Below, one piece after another: positions 34,351-42,975 of a DNA stretch of 64,000 bases. The stretch's first letter is position 1. Every line of letters starts with the position of its first letter. This DNA comes from Allosalinactinospora lopnorensis (GTDB taxonomy: Bacteria; Actinomycetota; Actinomycetes; Streptosporangiales; Streptosporangiaceae): assembly GCF_000981225.1 (NCBI RefSeq), contig NZ_LAJC01000013.1, positions 1-64,000 on the forward strand. The letters run 5' to 3'. The notes beneath the pieces were generated by a model. It was not told the DNA's origin. It was given only the letters and a program-made list of their open reading frames with translations, and ran no database searches. Made by a program: the position numbers and the translations under genes.

Positions 34351-36264
34351 GTGAGTTCCGACCGTGCACCCCTCAACGCTGATGCCGTACTGGCGTTTTC
34401 GGCGGACGCGATCGTCGCCGTCGACTCCGATTTCCGCGTCGTGGTGTGGAATCCCGCAGCGGAGCGAATGTTCGGCTGGGCAGCCGAGGAGGTCATGGGC
34501 ACCGCGCCGCCGATCGTCCCCGAGGAGCTGCTCGCGGAGCACCACGCGGTGCTGGAACGGGTGCGCGCCGGCGAGCCGCTCTCGATCGTGAGCCGTCGGC
34601 TGCGGCGCGACGGAACCGCCATCGATGTCCGGATCGACACCAGCTGCCTGTTCGACCACGAGTACAGGGCCTCCGGCTGGATGAGCGTGTTCCACACCTA
34701 CGAGGACGCCGGCCGGGTCCAGGCGCATATCGCCGAGCGGGCGCGGCTGGTACGCCGGCTGACCGACGTCGTCGCCGATATCAACGCCGACCTCGACCTC
34801 TGCACGGTGCTCGACCGTATCGCCCACAGCCTCACCGAGCTGACCGGCGCCGACGCCGGCGGTTTCGTGCTCATCGAAGAGGACCAGCTACGCCTGGTCA
34901 GCCTCACCCAGCTCTCCGACCATCTGCACGGCTACACCGCACCGTTGGAGTCCAGCCTCTTCGGCGAGCTCCTTCGCAGCGGTAAGACGGTGTTGCTGGC
35001 CACCGACGACACCCGGAGCCTCGACGATCTCATCTGGGCCGACCTGGACGGCCTGCACACCATCGCCCTCGGTGTCTCCAATGTGCAGGGACGCCCTTAC
35101 GGCGCGTTGTACGCGCTCTACAGCAGGCGCAAGGTCGGCCACATCGAGCTGGAACTGCTGGAGCTGCTGGCCGCGCACGCCGGGGTGGCGCTCGGCAACG
35201 CCATGGCCTACCAGGAGATGGTCCGGCAGCGCGCGTACGAGCACGCCGTGGTGGACTCCAGCGCCGACGGTATCGCCGTCCTCGACGCCTCCGGACGGGT
35301 GCGCAAGTGGAACCGGGCCGCCGCCGAGTTGACCGGCTGCTCTCTCGGTGATGTGGTCGGACGCCAGCTTCCCTTCCCGCTGCCCTCGGAGCAGGACGAC
35401 CCCCTCAAGCACCGGCTCGACAGCGGTCGCTGGCTGGAGATCCTCATCACCGACATCCCGGAGACCGAGGAGCGCGTGATCGACTTCCGCGACATCAGCG
35501 AGGCCAAGGCGCTTGAGGAGGAGAAGGACCTCTTCCTCGCGACCGCCAGCCACGAGCTGCGCACCCCCATCACCGCGGTGCAGGGCTTCGCCAGCACGCT
35601 GATCCAGCGCTGGGACCAGTTCGACGACGATGCCCGCCGCAGCGCTGTCGGCACCATCGCCGAGCGGTCCACGGCGCTCGCGCAGCTGGTGGAGAACCTG
35701 CTCCTCGGATCGGTCGCCGGCAGCGGTGAGCTGAACGTCGGCAACGCCCCGTTCGACCTGCGGCGGCTGCTGCGGGAGATCACCACCGCGTTCCACCCCT
35801 TCTCGGACCGGCACCGGCTGCTGCTGGAGCTGTCCGACCAGCTTCCCGAGGTCGCGGGCGATCCGGTCGCCACCGACGTCATCATGGGCCAGCTGCTTGA
35901 GAACGCCTTCAAGTACTCCCCGGATGGGGGCACCGTCACCGCCCGAGCCGCATGCGGGGACGACGGCTGGGTGATCGTCACCGTCGAGGACGAGGGAATC
36001 GGTGTCTCTCCGGGGGACGAAGAGCGGATCTTCGAGCGGTTCGTGCAGGGGGATGCCGGCGACCGGCGAAGGTTCGGCGGTATCGGGCTGGGCCTCTACA
36101 TCGTGCGCAGACTCGCCAGAGCACAAGGAGGCGACGTCACCGCCCACGCGGTGGACAAGGGCACGCAAATGAGATTCACCTTACGCTCCGCCCCGGTTTC
36201 AGGGCCAGAACCCGCGGCCAGAAGGGTGGATCGGACCGTGCAAGGGCTTTCGGAAGAGGAGTAA
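34351..36264 (+). CDS. cytoplasmic PAS-GAF-PAS sensor histidine kinase
   Basis: A 637-residue kinase without transmembrane helices. Domains: PAS about 8-115 (AFSADAIVAVDSDFRVVVWN), GAF about 130-285, second PAS about 295-375 (VVDSSADGIAVLDASGRVRK), HisKA with ATASHELRTPITAVQGFAS (H401) and HATPase_c with LLENAFKYSPDGG, DEGIGVSPGDEERIFERF and GGIGLGLYIVRRLA. GTG 34351 is preferred because CACTAT lies 6 nt before it and the domain starts just after; an in-frame GTG at 34279 adds basic residues only. No response regulator is adjacent, but an anti-sigma-type ATPase and STAS protein follow. Confidence 0.86.
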   Translation: MSSDRAPLNADAVLAFSADAIVAVDSDFRVVVWNPAAERMFGWAAEEVMGTAPPIVPEELLAEHHAVLERVRAGEPLSIVSRRLRRDGTAIDVRIDTSCLFDHEYRASGWMSVFHTYEDAGRVQAHIAERARLVRRLTDVVADINADLDLCTVLDRIAHSLTELTGADAGGFVLIEEDQLRLVSLTQLSDHLHGYTAPLESSLFGELLRSGKTVLLATDDTRSLDDLIWADLDGLHTIALGVSNVQGRPYGALYALYSRRKVGHIELELLELLAAHAGVALGNAMAYQEMVRQRAYEHAVVDSSADGIAVLDASGRVRKWNRAAAELTGCSLGDVVGRQLPFPLPSEQDDPLKHRLDSGRWLEILITDIPETEERVIDFRDISEAKALEEEKDLFLATASHELRTPITAVQGFASTLIQRWDQFDDDARRSAVGTIAERSTALAQLVENLLLGSVAGSGELNVGNAPFDLRRLLREITTAFHPFSDRHRLLLELSDQLPEVAGDPVATDVIMGQLLENAFKYSPDGGTVTARAACGDDGWVIVTVEDEGIGVSPGDEERIFERFVQGDAGDRRRFGGIGLGLYIVRRLARAQGGDVTAHAVDKGTQMRFTLRSAPVSGPEPAARRVDRTVQGLSEEE

Positions 36265-36476
36265 CACCCGACCGCAGCGGCCGCCGCGTGTTTTCCACGC
36301 AGGCGAACGGGGCATTTTGGGCCCTGGTGGGCCGAGGTCTGGAATTACGCGCGCGGCCGACCGGAAGTATGCGCTGCATCCGCCCCTGTGCGGGGTAGGC
36401 GGCAGGTGGGGCGCCTCCGGCCGGCGGGGTGGGCCGGCTTGGCGGGAAGCGGTGTGCTGGAGGACGGGAGAGGGAC

Positions 36477-36992
36477 GTGTCGAGGCCTTTACTGCTGCCG
36501 CATGCACCGGCGAGTGTGACGAGCGCGCGCCGGAGCCTCTGCTCTGCTCTTGAGGCGGCGGGAGTCAGTGAGGCCAGGGTCGACGACGCCACCCTCGTCC
36601 TCAGCGAACTGATGAGCAACGCCCTGCGCCACGCGGCGCCCCTGCCCGAGCCCTTCCCGCCCGGTTCCGTGGGGGTGTCGTGGAAGGTGGCTGCCGGGAG
36701 CCTGGAGATCGCCATCTGCGACGGCGGGTCGGAGAGCCTGCCCAGGATCGCGCGGCCCTCGATATCGGCACTGGGCGGCCGCGGGCTGGGGATCGTGGAG
36801 CGTATCGCGACCAGGTGGGGAACCGAGGTCGACGACCAGGTCACCACGGTGTGGGCGATCTTGGATCTGTCTGCGCAGGGCGTTGAGTCGGCCGGAGAGG
36901 AGGTGGCGTCCGGGTCCCCCGAGGCCGCTCGGCCGGAGGCGTGGAACAGCGGGGCGTCGATGTGCTGCGAGCCGCAGATCACGGGGGCGTGA
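36477..36992 (+). CDS. RsbW-like anti-sigma regulatory ATPase
   Basis: A 171-residue protein starting with GTG 36477 after GGGAGAGGGAC. It has the HATPase_c_2 fold: N-box SELMSNALRHAAPL, ICDGGSESLP and the G2 lid GGRGLGIVERIATRWG. The N-terminal 20 residues and about 40 C-terminal residues are outside the fold; the tail ends CCEPQITGA. Such ATPases phosphorylate STAS antagonists and bind sigma factors. The STAS gene follows 105 bp later, so this is probably its partner. No sigma factor is nearby. Confidence 0.8.
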   Translation: MSRPLLLPHAPASVTSARRSLCSALEAAGVSEARVDDATLVLSELMSNALRHAAPLPEPFPPGSVGVSWKVAAGSLEIAICDGGSESLPRIARPSISALGGRGLGIVERIATRWGTEVDDQVTTVWAILDLSAQGVESAGEEVASGSPEAARPEAWNSGASMCCEPQITGA

Positions 36993-37083
36993 GGTTTCCC
37001 CGGATCGGGGGTTCCTAATCCTTGGATCGCGGATGATGTGGTGAAACACCGCAAGCGAGGTGGCTAGGGGATCCTGTGACCGC

Positions 37084-37089
37084 TACAGT
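37084..37089 (+). promoter_or_regulatory. -10 element TACAGT, leaderless pattern (STAS gene)
   Basis: TACAGT ends 8 nt before GTG 37098, with no Shine-Dalgarno between. The transcript probably starts at or next to the start codon. Confidence 0.6.
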
Positions 37090-37097
37090 ACTCGACT

Positions 37098-37454
37098 GTG
37101 GAGTTGAAGATCTCAAGTCAATCTCGCGCGGATTACGCGGTCGTCACCGTGCGTGGCGAGATTGATCTTTACACGGCACCGCAGCTGCGTAGCGGATTCG
37201 TCGACGCGCTGGAGGACGGGGCGCGTCGCCTCATCGTCGACATGTCACGGGTGGATTTTTGCGATTCCACCGGGATGAGTGTTCTGCTGTCCGCTATGAA
37301 GCGGTCACGCGAGAAGGGCGGTGACCTCGAACTCGTCGCGCCGAAGTCGGCGGTCATGAAGGTCCTTGAGGTCACCGGGCTCGATGCCGTCTTCACCATC
37401 CAGGACTCGACCGACGCGCTCCCCATCGCCGCCGGGTCGAGTGCATGCCCATAG
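37098..37454 (+). CDS. STAS-domain anti-sigma factor antagonist (RsbV/BldG type)
   Basis: A 118-residue antagonist with RGEIDLYTAPQLRSGFVDAL and the phosphorylation loop VDFCDSTGMSVLLSA, where S57 is the expected site. It should bind the upstream RsbW-like ATPase when unphosphorylated, freeing a sigma factor encoded elsewhere. GTG 37098 lacks a Shine-Dalgarno and follows a TACAGT -10 element by 8 nt. The GT2 gene begins 13 bp after its stop. Confidence 0.9.
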   Translation: MELKISSQSRADYAVVTVRGEIDLYTAPQLRSGFVDALEDGARRLIVDMSRVDFCDSTGMSVLLSAMKRSREKGGDLELVAPKSAVMKVLEVTGLDAVFTIQDSTDALPIAAGSSACP

Positions 37455-37466
37455 GACGGTCGGGAT

Positions 37467-38312
37467 ATGAATGACGGTCCCGTGGAGGCCGGCCGGGTAG
37501 GCGTCGCGGTCATCATCGCGGCCAAGGACGAAGAGGCCCGCATAGGAGACACGGTGCGGGCGGCCCGGACACTTCCCGACGTGGACCTGGTTCTCGTGGT
37601 CGACGACGGCTCCACCGATGACACCGCCGGGGTCGCGACCGAGGCCGGCGCCCGTGTAGTCCGGCACAGCCGCAACCAGGGCAAAGGGGCCGCGATAGAG
37701 AGCGGCGCCGAAGGCGTCCGCCTCATCGAGGAGCACGAGGGCGCCACCGGCGGCCCCGTGCGGGCCCGGCACCTGCTCTTCCTGGACGCCGACCTCAGGT
37801 CGACCGCCTCGGGCGCGGCTCCGCTGATCGAGCCCGTGCGCTCCGGAGCCGCCGACATGACGATCGCTCTGTTCCCGGCCACCCGGACGCGTCTGGGCGG
37901 GCACGGTTTCGTGGTGCGGCTGGCCCGCGACGGCATCCGCCGCGCCACCGGATGGGAAGCCGAGCAACCGCTCAATGGGCAGCGCTGCATCACTCGCGAG
38001 GCTTTCGAGAACGCGCGGCCGCTCGCGGCGGGGTTCGGTGCCGAGACGGGGCTGACGATCGACGTTCTGCACCTGGGGTACCGCGTGGTCGAGGTCGACG
38101 TGCCTATGGAGCACCGGCCCACCGGCACCGACATGAAGGCCCAGTTACACCGGGCGCGGCAGTTCGCCGAGGTGGGCCGCGCGCTCGCGGAGCGCGAACT
38201 GCGTCCGGCGATGGTGCGGCGGGCGCGGCGGTGGCGGGAGAACGTCCGGTCCACCTCGCGGGCCCTGTCCCGGAAAGTTATCCAAACTCGACACGGGAAA
38301 CACCCACGGTAG
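37467..38312 (+). CDS. family 2 glycosyltransferase
   Basis: A 281-residue cytosolic GT-A enzyme without transmembrane helices. It shows VAVIIAAKDEEARIGDTVRA, VDDGSTDDTAG for nucleotide-sugar binding, HSRNQGKGAAIESGA and the metal motif LFLDADLRS. The C-terminus is basic. It resembles glucosyl-3-phosphoglycerate synthase-like and polyprenyl-phosphate glycosyltransferase groups but cannot be placed further. It follows the STAS gene by 13 bp and is probably co-transcribed. Confidence 0.85.
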   Translation: MNDGPVEAGRVGVAVIIAAKDEEARIGDTVRAARTLPDVDLVLVVDDGSTDDTAGVATEAGARVVRHSRNQGKGAAIESGAEGVRLIEEHEGATGGPVRARHLLFLDADLRSTASGAAPLIEPVRSGAADMTIALFPATRTRLGGHGFVVRLARDGIRRATGWEAEQPLNGQRCITREAFENARPLAAGFGAETGLTIDVLHLGYRVVEVDVPMEHRPTGTDMKAQLHRARQFAEVGRALAERELRPAMVRRARRWRENVRSTSRALSRKVIQTRHGKHPR

Positions 38313-38337
38313 TTGTGTATAGACGCATGGTAGCGGC

Positions 38338-38343
38338 TACCCT
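38338..38343 (+). promoter_or_regulatory. -10 element TACCCT, leaderless pattern (DUF4446 gene)
   Basis: TACCCT ends 6 nt before GTG 38350; no Shine-Dalgarno intervenes. Confidence 0.55.
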
Positions 38344-38349
38344 CGCCTT

Positions 38350-38928
38350 GTGTTCACTATTACGACGATATTGGCCGCTGGCGGCGCGCTCCTGGGACTG
38401 GGCGGGCTGATCCTCGGGGGGTGTGCCTTCCGGTACTCCCGCACCGCGCTCGGTGATTCCCGTTCCCTGGCCCGCCGGCAGTTTCCCGAGACCGGCGGCA
38501 TCGATGTCCGTGCGATCCGCGATGTCGCGGTCGTACGCTACGACGCGTTGGAGGAGATGTCCGGGGCACGCTCCTTCTCCTTGGCCATCCTGAACGCCGC
38601 GGGCAACGGTGTGGTCATCACATCCATCAACGGCCGTACCGAATCCCGCACCTACGCCAAGACGATCGAGGGCGGCGAAGCGGCCGAAGCGCTCTCCCCG
38701 GAGGAGTACCGCGCGATCCGCGCCGCCCGACTCGGCCAAGGACCCAGAGCCACGACTCCAATGGACGACTCGTCGAACGTGGCCGCGATGCCCGGCCCGA
38801 GCGCCGAACGGGGAGAGGCGCGGGGACAGCCGCACACCCCTGGCGGAGTCGGTCCGTCGGTACGGCCGCTCGGCCGCTTCCCCGACAACTCCGCGCGCCG
38901 GAGCGAAGTCCCGGAGACGGCGACATAG
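38350..38928 (+). CDS. DUF4446 family membrane protein
   Basis: A 192-residue protein with an N-terminal transmembrane helix (ITTILAAGGALLGLGGLILG) and a compact domain containing DVRAIRDVAVVRYDALEEMS, SFSLAILNAAGNGVVITSIN and GRTESRTYAK, the DUF4446 signature. About 60 C-terminal residues are disordered. Function unknown. It lies upstream of pheA as in other actinobacteria. The start GTG 38350 lacks a Shine-Dalgarno and appears leaderless. Confidence 0.85.
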   Translation: MFTITTILAAGGALLGLGGLILGGCAFRYSRTALGDSRSLARRQFPETGGIDVRAIRDVAVVRYDALEEMSGARSFSLAILNAAGNGVVITSINGRTESRTYAKTIEGGEAAEALSPEEYRAIRAARLGQGPRATTPMDDSSNVAAMPGPSAERGEARGQPHTPGGVGPSVRPLGRFPDNSARRSEVPETAT

Positions 38929-38982
38929 CCCCGTGCCGTGCCCTTCGACCACGGGTGTCAGGGTTTCCCCCGGTCACGGGTA

Positions 38983-38988
38983 TAACCT
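38983..38988 (+). promoter_or_regulatory. -10 element TAACCT, leaderless pattern (pheA)
   Basis: TAACCT ends 7 nt before ATG 38996. The arrangement TAACCT-GCTNNNN-start is identical to that of serS. Confidence 0.62.
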
Positions 38989-38995
38989 GCTACGT

Positions 38996-39943
38996 ATGCC
39001 CAACCGATATGCCTATCTCGGGCCAGCAGGTACCTTCACCGAAGCCGCACTCCGGGCGCTTGAGCCCGAGGCTCCGGCGGAGGCGCTGGTCCCCTGCTCC
39101 GGGGTCGATGCGGTTTTCACGGCCGTCCGTGAAGGCCAGGTCGACGGCGGGGTGGTTCCGCTGGAGAACTCCGTAGAAGGGGGAGTCACCGCCACCACTG
39201 CGGAGCTCATCAACGGAGCTCCCTTGCTGATTACCGCCGAGGTCGCGGTGCCGGTCGAGTTCACCCTCTTCACGCGCGAGGGGGTCGCGTTCGCCGACGT
39301 CAAGAGGGTGGCCACCCATCCTCACGCGCTCGCGCAGTGCCGCGGCTGGCTGGCCGCGAACCTGCCGGACGCCGAGACGCACGCCGTCTCCTCGACCGCC
39401 GCGGCCGCTCAGGCGGTAGTCGAGCCGGGAGCACCGTATGACGCCGCCGTCGCCGCGCGCATCGCGGGTGAACGCTATGGCTTGTGCGCCCTCGCGGAGG
39501 GGATCGGCGACAACTCGGACGCGGCGACGCGCTTCGTCTACATCACCCGGCCCGGCCCGCTGCCCGAGCCCACCGGCGCCGACCGCACGTCGCTCGTCGC
39601 GTTCATCGCCGACGACCATCCGGGCGCGCTTATCGAGTTGCTCAACCAGTTCGCGATGCGCGGGGTTAACCTGACGCGCCTGGAGTCCCGGCCCACCGGC
39701 GACGGCCTGGGCAAGTACTGTTTCTGTATCGACGCCGAGGGGCACGTGCTGGAGGCACGGGTCGGCGAGGCAATGATGGGTATCCGCCGGATCTGCACCG
39801 ACGTCCGGTTCCTCGGCAGCTACCCGCGTGCGGACAACGGTACCGGGGGCACGGCGCTCCGGCCGCCGCGGCGCACGAGCAACGCCGACTTCCACGAAGC
39901 CGAACGATGGCTGGCGCGGATCCGCACGGGCGAGGCGGAGTAG
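38996..39943 (+). CDS. pheA: prephenate dehydratase
   Basis: A 315-residue enzyme converting prephenate to phenylpyruvate in phenylalanine synthesis. The catalytic domain begins YAYLGPAGTFTEAAL and contains VPLENSVEGGVTATTAELIN and the conserved TRF motif (DAATRFVYIT). A C-terminal ACT domain (SLVAFIADDHPGALIELLNQ, then NLTRLESRP) is the phenylalanine feedback site. The start ATG 38996 is set by the domain and by a -10 element 7 nt upstream. Its neighbourhood with serS is conserved in actinobacteria. Confidence 0.95.
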   Translation: MPNRYAYLGPAGTFTEAALRALEPEAPAEALVPCSGVDAVFTAVREGQVDGGVVPLENSVEGGVTATTAELINGAPLLITAEVAVPVEFTLFTREGVAFADVKRVATHPHALAQCRGWLAANLPDAETHAVSSTAAAAQAVVEPGAPYDAAVAARIAGERYGLCALAEGIGDNSDAATRFVYITRPGPLPEPTGADRTSLVAFIADDHPGALIELLNQFAMRGVNLTRLESRPTGDGLGKYCFCIDAEGHVLEARVGEAMMGIRRICTDVRFLGSYPRADNGTGGTALRPPRRTSNADFHEAERWLARIRTGEAE

Positions 39944-40416
39944 CGGGCGGATAAGAACAACGGGGCCATCCCCGCGTGCAGGAGACGGGCCGAGAGAAGC
40001 GGCCGGACCGGCTGATCGAGCGCGTACCGACCGCTGCGGGTCGCGGCTCGCCACCGCCCCGGCGCCGTGCCCTCCGGTACCCGGGACCGCCGCCCGCTTA
40101 GCGCTCCGCCCCGGGTGCGCGTTAACGCTTTGCGTTCCCCCTTCCGCAGCGTTACCGTCGTGAACGGTCCTGTTGTCTCCGATAGAGGTGGACGTTGCGC
40201 ATCTGAGGTTCGCGATCATCGCGCGGTACGGCACCGGCCGTAGGCACGTCACGCTGCAGCCGGATTTCCCGTCGCCCGTGACCCGCGTGGATGCGACCTC
40301 GGTGCATGAGCCGTCCTCACTCTCCGCAGGACCGCACCCTTTTTCTCGGCTGGGTCGCCGCGTGGTGCTCGCACACGAAGCCCGTATCCACCGCGCTTGC
40401 GACTGCGAGAATCACC
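39944..40416. promoter_or_regulatory. long leader region of the ABC-F gene with possible upstream reading frame
   Basis: 473 bp between pheA and the ABC-F gene. A TACCGT near 40153 with TTGCGT upstream may be a promoter, which would give a leader of about 250 nt. A GTG at 40188, behind a purine-rich AGAGGT, opens a frame beginning VDVAHLRFAIIARYG that overlaps the ABC-F start. ABC-F resistance genes are often controlled by ribosome-mediated attenuation at such leaders. The function is inference. Confidence 0.35.
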
Positions 40417-42080
40417 ATGGCCAGTCTCATCACGCCCGGCACCTCTGTGACCTGCTCCGCCCTGTCTTTTCAGTGGCCTGACGGCACGACCGTCTTCGAC
40501 GGGCTCTCTCTCAGCATCGGCCGGGGCCGCACCGGCCTCGTCGGTGCCAACGGCACAGGCAAGTCCACCCTGCTGCGGCTGCTGGCCGGCCGGCTGTGCC
40601 CTTCTCAGGGGTCGGTGACCGTTGGCGGTGGCCTCGCCTACCTTCCGCAGAACGCCAGCCTCGACACGGCACTGCGCGTCGACCAGACCCTGGGGATCGC
40701 CGAGCAACGCACCGCGCTGCGCGCCGTCGAGAACGGAGACGTGAGCGAGGAGCACTTCGAGACCATCGGCGATGACTGGGACGTCGAAGAGCGGGCCTTG
40801 GCGACACTGGGCTCCCTCGGGCTCGGCGGCGTCGAGCTGGATCGCACCGTGGGGCAGATATCCGGCGGGGAGACCGTTCTGCTGCGCCTGGCCGCGCTGC
40901 TGCTGGAGCGTCCCGACGTTCTGCTGCTCGACGAGCCGACCAACAACCTTGACCTGTTCGCGCGCCGTCGGCTCTATGAGGCCGTCGGCTCCTGGCGCTC
41001 CGGTGTGCTGGTCGTGGTCAGCCATGACCGTGACCTGCTGGAGCGTGTGGACCGCATCGCCGAGCTGCGATCCGGATCGGTGAGTTGGTACGGGGGCGGC
41101 TGGTCCGGCTACGAGGAGGCTCTGGCCACCCAGCAGGAAGCGGCGGAGCGGATGCTGCGCTCCGCCGAGGCGGACGTGCGCCGACAAAAGCGCGAACTGG
41201 AGGAGACCCAGACCAAGCTGGCCCGCCGCCGGCGGCACGGCGCGAAGATGGACGTCCAGCGGCGTGTTCCGAAAATCGTCGCCGGCGAACGCAAGCGGTC
41301 CGCGCAGGAGTCGGCGGGCAAGCTCCGCGGCGTGCAGGAGGATCGTCTCAATGAGGCACGCGAGCGGCGCGAGGAGGCCGCGGAGGCGGTCCGCAACGAC
41401 GCCGAGATCCGGGTGAGCCTTCCCCATACAGCCGTGCCCTCAGGTCGAACCGTCCTGCGTCTGCGCGGGCTTCGCCTCCGGTTCGGCGAGCTGCGCGAAG
41501 GCGATCTCCAGGTGCACGGGCCCGAACGTATCGCGTTGGTCGGGCGCAATGGAGCCGGCAAGAGCACGCTGCTGCACACCCCCTCACCGGGGAGCTCGCA
41601 CCGCTGTCCGGCGAGGCCGCGACGTTCGTGCCGCTGCGGTTCCTTCCGCAGCGCTTGGACGTGCTCGACGAAGAGATGAGCGTCGCGGCGAATGCCGCCC
41701 GCATGGCTCCCGGGGTCAACGAGAACCACATCCGCTCCCAGCTCGCGCGGTTCCTGTTCAAGGGGGCGCGCGCCGAACAGCCGGCGGGCACCCTCTCGGG
41801 AGGAGAGCGTTTCCGGGCCGCCCTTGCGGCGACGATGCTCGCCGCACCGGCCCCGCAGCTGCTGATGCTGGACGAGCCGACCAACAACCTCGACGTGGCC
41901 AGCATGCGGCAGCTGACGAGCGCTCTCGACTCCTACCAGGGCGCGCTCCTGATCGCCAGTCACGACCTGCCCTTCCTCGAATCGGTCGGCACCACACGCT
42001 GGCTGCTCCTCGCGGAGGAGCTCCGGGAGACCACCGCCGAAGAGGTCCGCGACCTGCTCGAAGCGTCAGAGACCGGCTGA
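40417..42080 (+). pseudogene. ABC-F family ATPase (ribosome protection type), frameshifted
   Basis: Twin-ATPase soluble ABC-F protein of about 554 residues. The first nucleotide-binding domain has GANGTGKSTLL, SGGETVLLRLAALLLERPDV and LLLDEPTNNLD; an Arg/Lys-rich linker follows; the second has GRNGAGKSTLL, LSGGERFRAALAAT and LMLDEPTNNLD. The frame breaks in a run of five C (41579-41583); one added or two removed C restores LTGELAPLSGEAATFVPLRF. Without correction the protein stops at 41679, lacking most of the second domain. Relatives protect ribosomes from macrolides, lincosamides or similar drugs. Confidence 0.85.
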
Positions 42081-42288
42081 GATGCCCGCGGCCCTTCGGC
42101 GGGAGCTGGCCGAGTGCTTCGGGCCTGCCATCCTCCCCCTCAAGCCGGTCGCCATCCGGTCGCGCGCAGGCGGCGGTTCGGTTCGTCGATCGACGCCGCA
42201 TGCGGGCAGCCCCATACCCGCTACTCTCGCGCGGCGCCGCCGGGTGGAGCAGACCTCCCAACACGGCCCCGTGCTCGGCGAACGCAAC

Positions 42289-42330
42289 GATGCCCCGCTG
42301 TCCTGGCACCTGCCAGGACAGCGGGGCATC
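42289..42330. terminator. very long perfect hairpin, probable terminator
   Basis: A 20-bp perfect stem (42289-42308 with 42311-42330) with only two bases between arms, 209 bp after the ABC-F stop. There is no U-tract. It probably ends ABC-F transcription, though a mobile-element origin is possible. Confidence 0.65.
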
Positions 42331-42962
42331 GGTCATCACACCGGCGAAAGAGAGCGGACGGGCCCCGCGAGAGCGCGAGGCCAGGCGGGATGAGGTCAGA
42401 CCGCCGATTTGGCCCGCGCGTGTTCCGATCCCGGCCGTTCCTGCCGCCCGCTGGGGGAGATGTCCCGCTGCGATGCGCGCAGCAGGGCGCGCCGACTGCG
42501 TGCGTCCAGCAGCCGTGTCTGCCGTAGGCCGTGCCTCTCGTTTCCCGATTTCAGTGCGTCGTTCATGTCATCGTCCCTCGTGGTCTGGAATTTCCAGCAG
42601 GGCCGGGCGGGCAGAGGGGCGTCTACCCGCCTCCTTCACCGGTCCCTTTGCCGTCGCGGTGCGTCCGGGCCGTGACCACCGCCGCCGCGGCGGGGCCGAG
42701 CGACGCTCGGCCGGCGGCGGGTGTAGCGGCATGGTCCGCACCTCCCCCGAAAAGATTCTCAGCCCGTGGCTGTCCTTCATATGGACGCACTCCGTGCGGT
42801 CCTCGTTCCCATCCCCCCTGCACACGCGTGGCACGCGGATCATGTTCGCCCTTTTCCCCACTGAGTTCGCCCCGAGCGGCCGCACCGCCCTGCAAGGCGA
42901 AGAACAGGCCGAGCGGTCGGGACCGCGGGGGGAAAGAGTGTGTGACCGTGGTGTATCCCCGG

Positions 42963-42968
42963 TAACCT
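42963..42968 (+). promoter_or_regulatory. -10 element TAACCT, leaderless pattern (serS)
   Basis: TAACCT ends 7 nt before GTG 42976, as in pheA; TGTGAC about 18-20 bp further upstream may be the -35 region. Confidence 0.62.
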
Positions 42969-42975
42969 GCTGAAC

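Larger units (their letters stand above)
42081..42975. other. 895-bp intergenic region
   Basis: Between the ABC-F gene and serS. It holds one very strong hairpin (42289-42330), several short GC hairpins around 42690-42720 and 42780-42800, and the serS -10 element at 42963. Open frames here have no recognisable domains and poor codon bias; none is called. No T-box element could be recognised before serS. Confidence 0.5.

Noticed and set aside
42082-42960. Several 80-140-codon frames between the ABC-F gene and serS
   Set aside because: No recognisable domain, poor codon bias and no ribosome sites; treated as non-coding.
42700-42975. Possible T-box leader before serS
   Set aside because: No T-box consensus or terminator/antiterminator pair could be found, and a leaderless -10 element lies 7 nt before the start codon.
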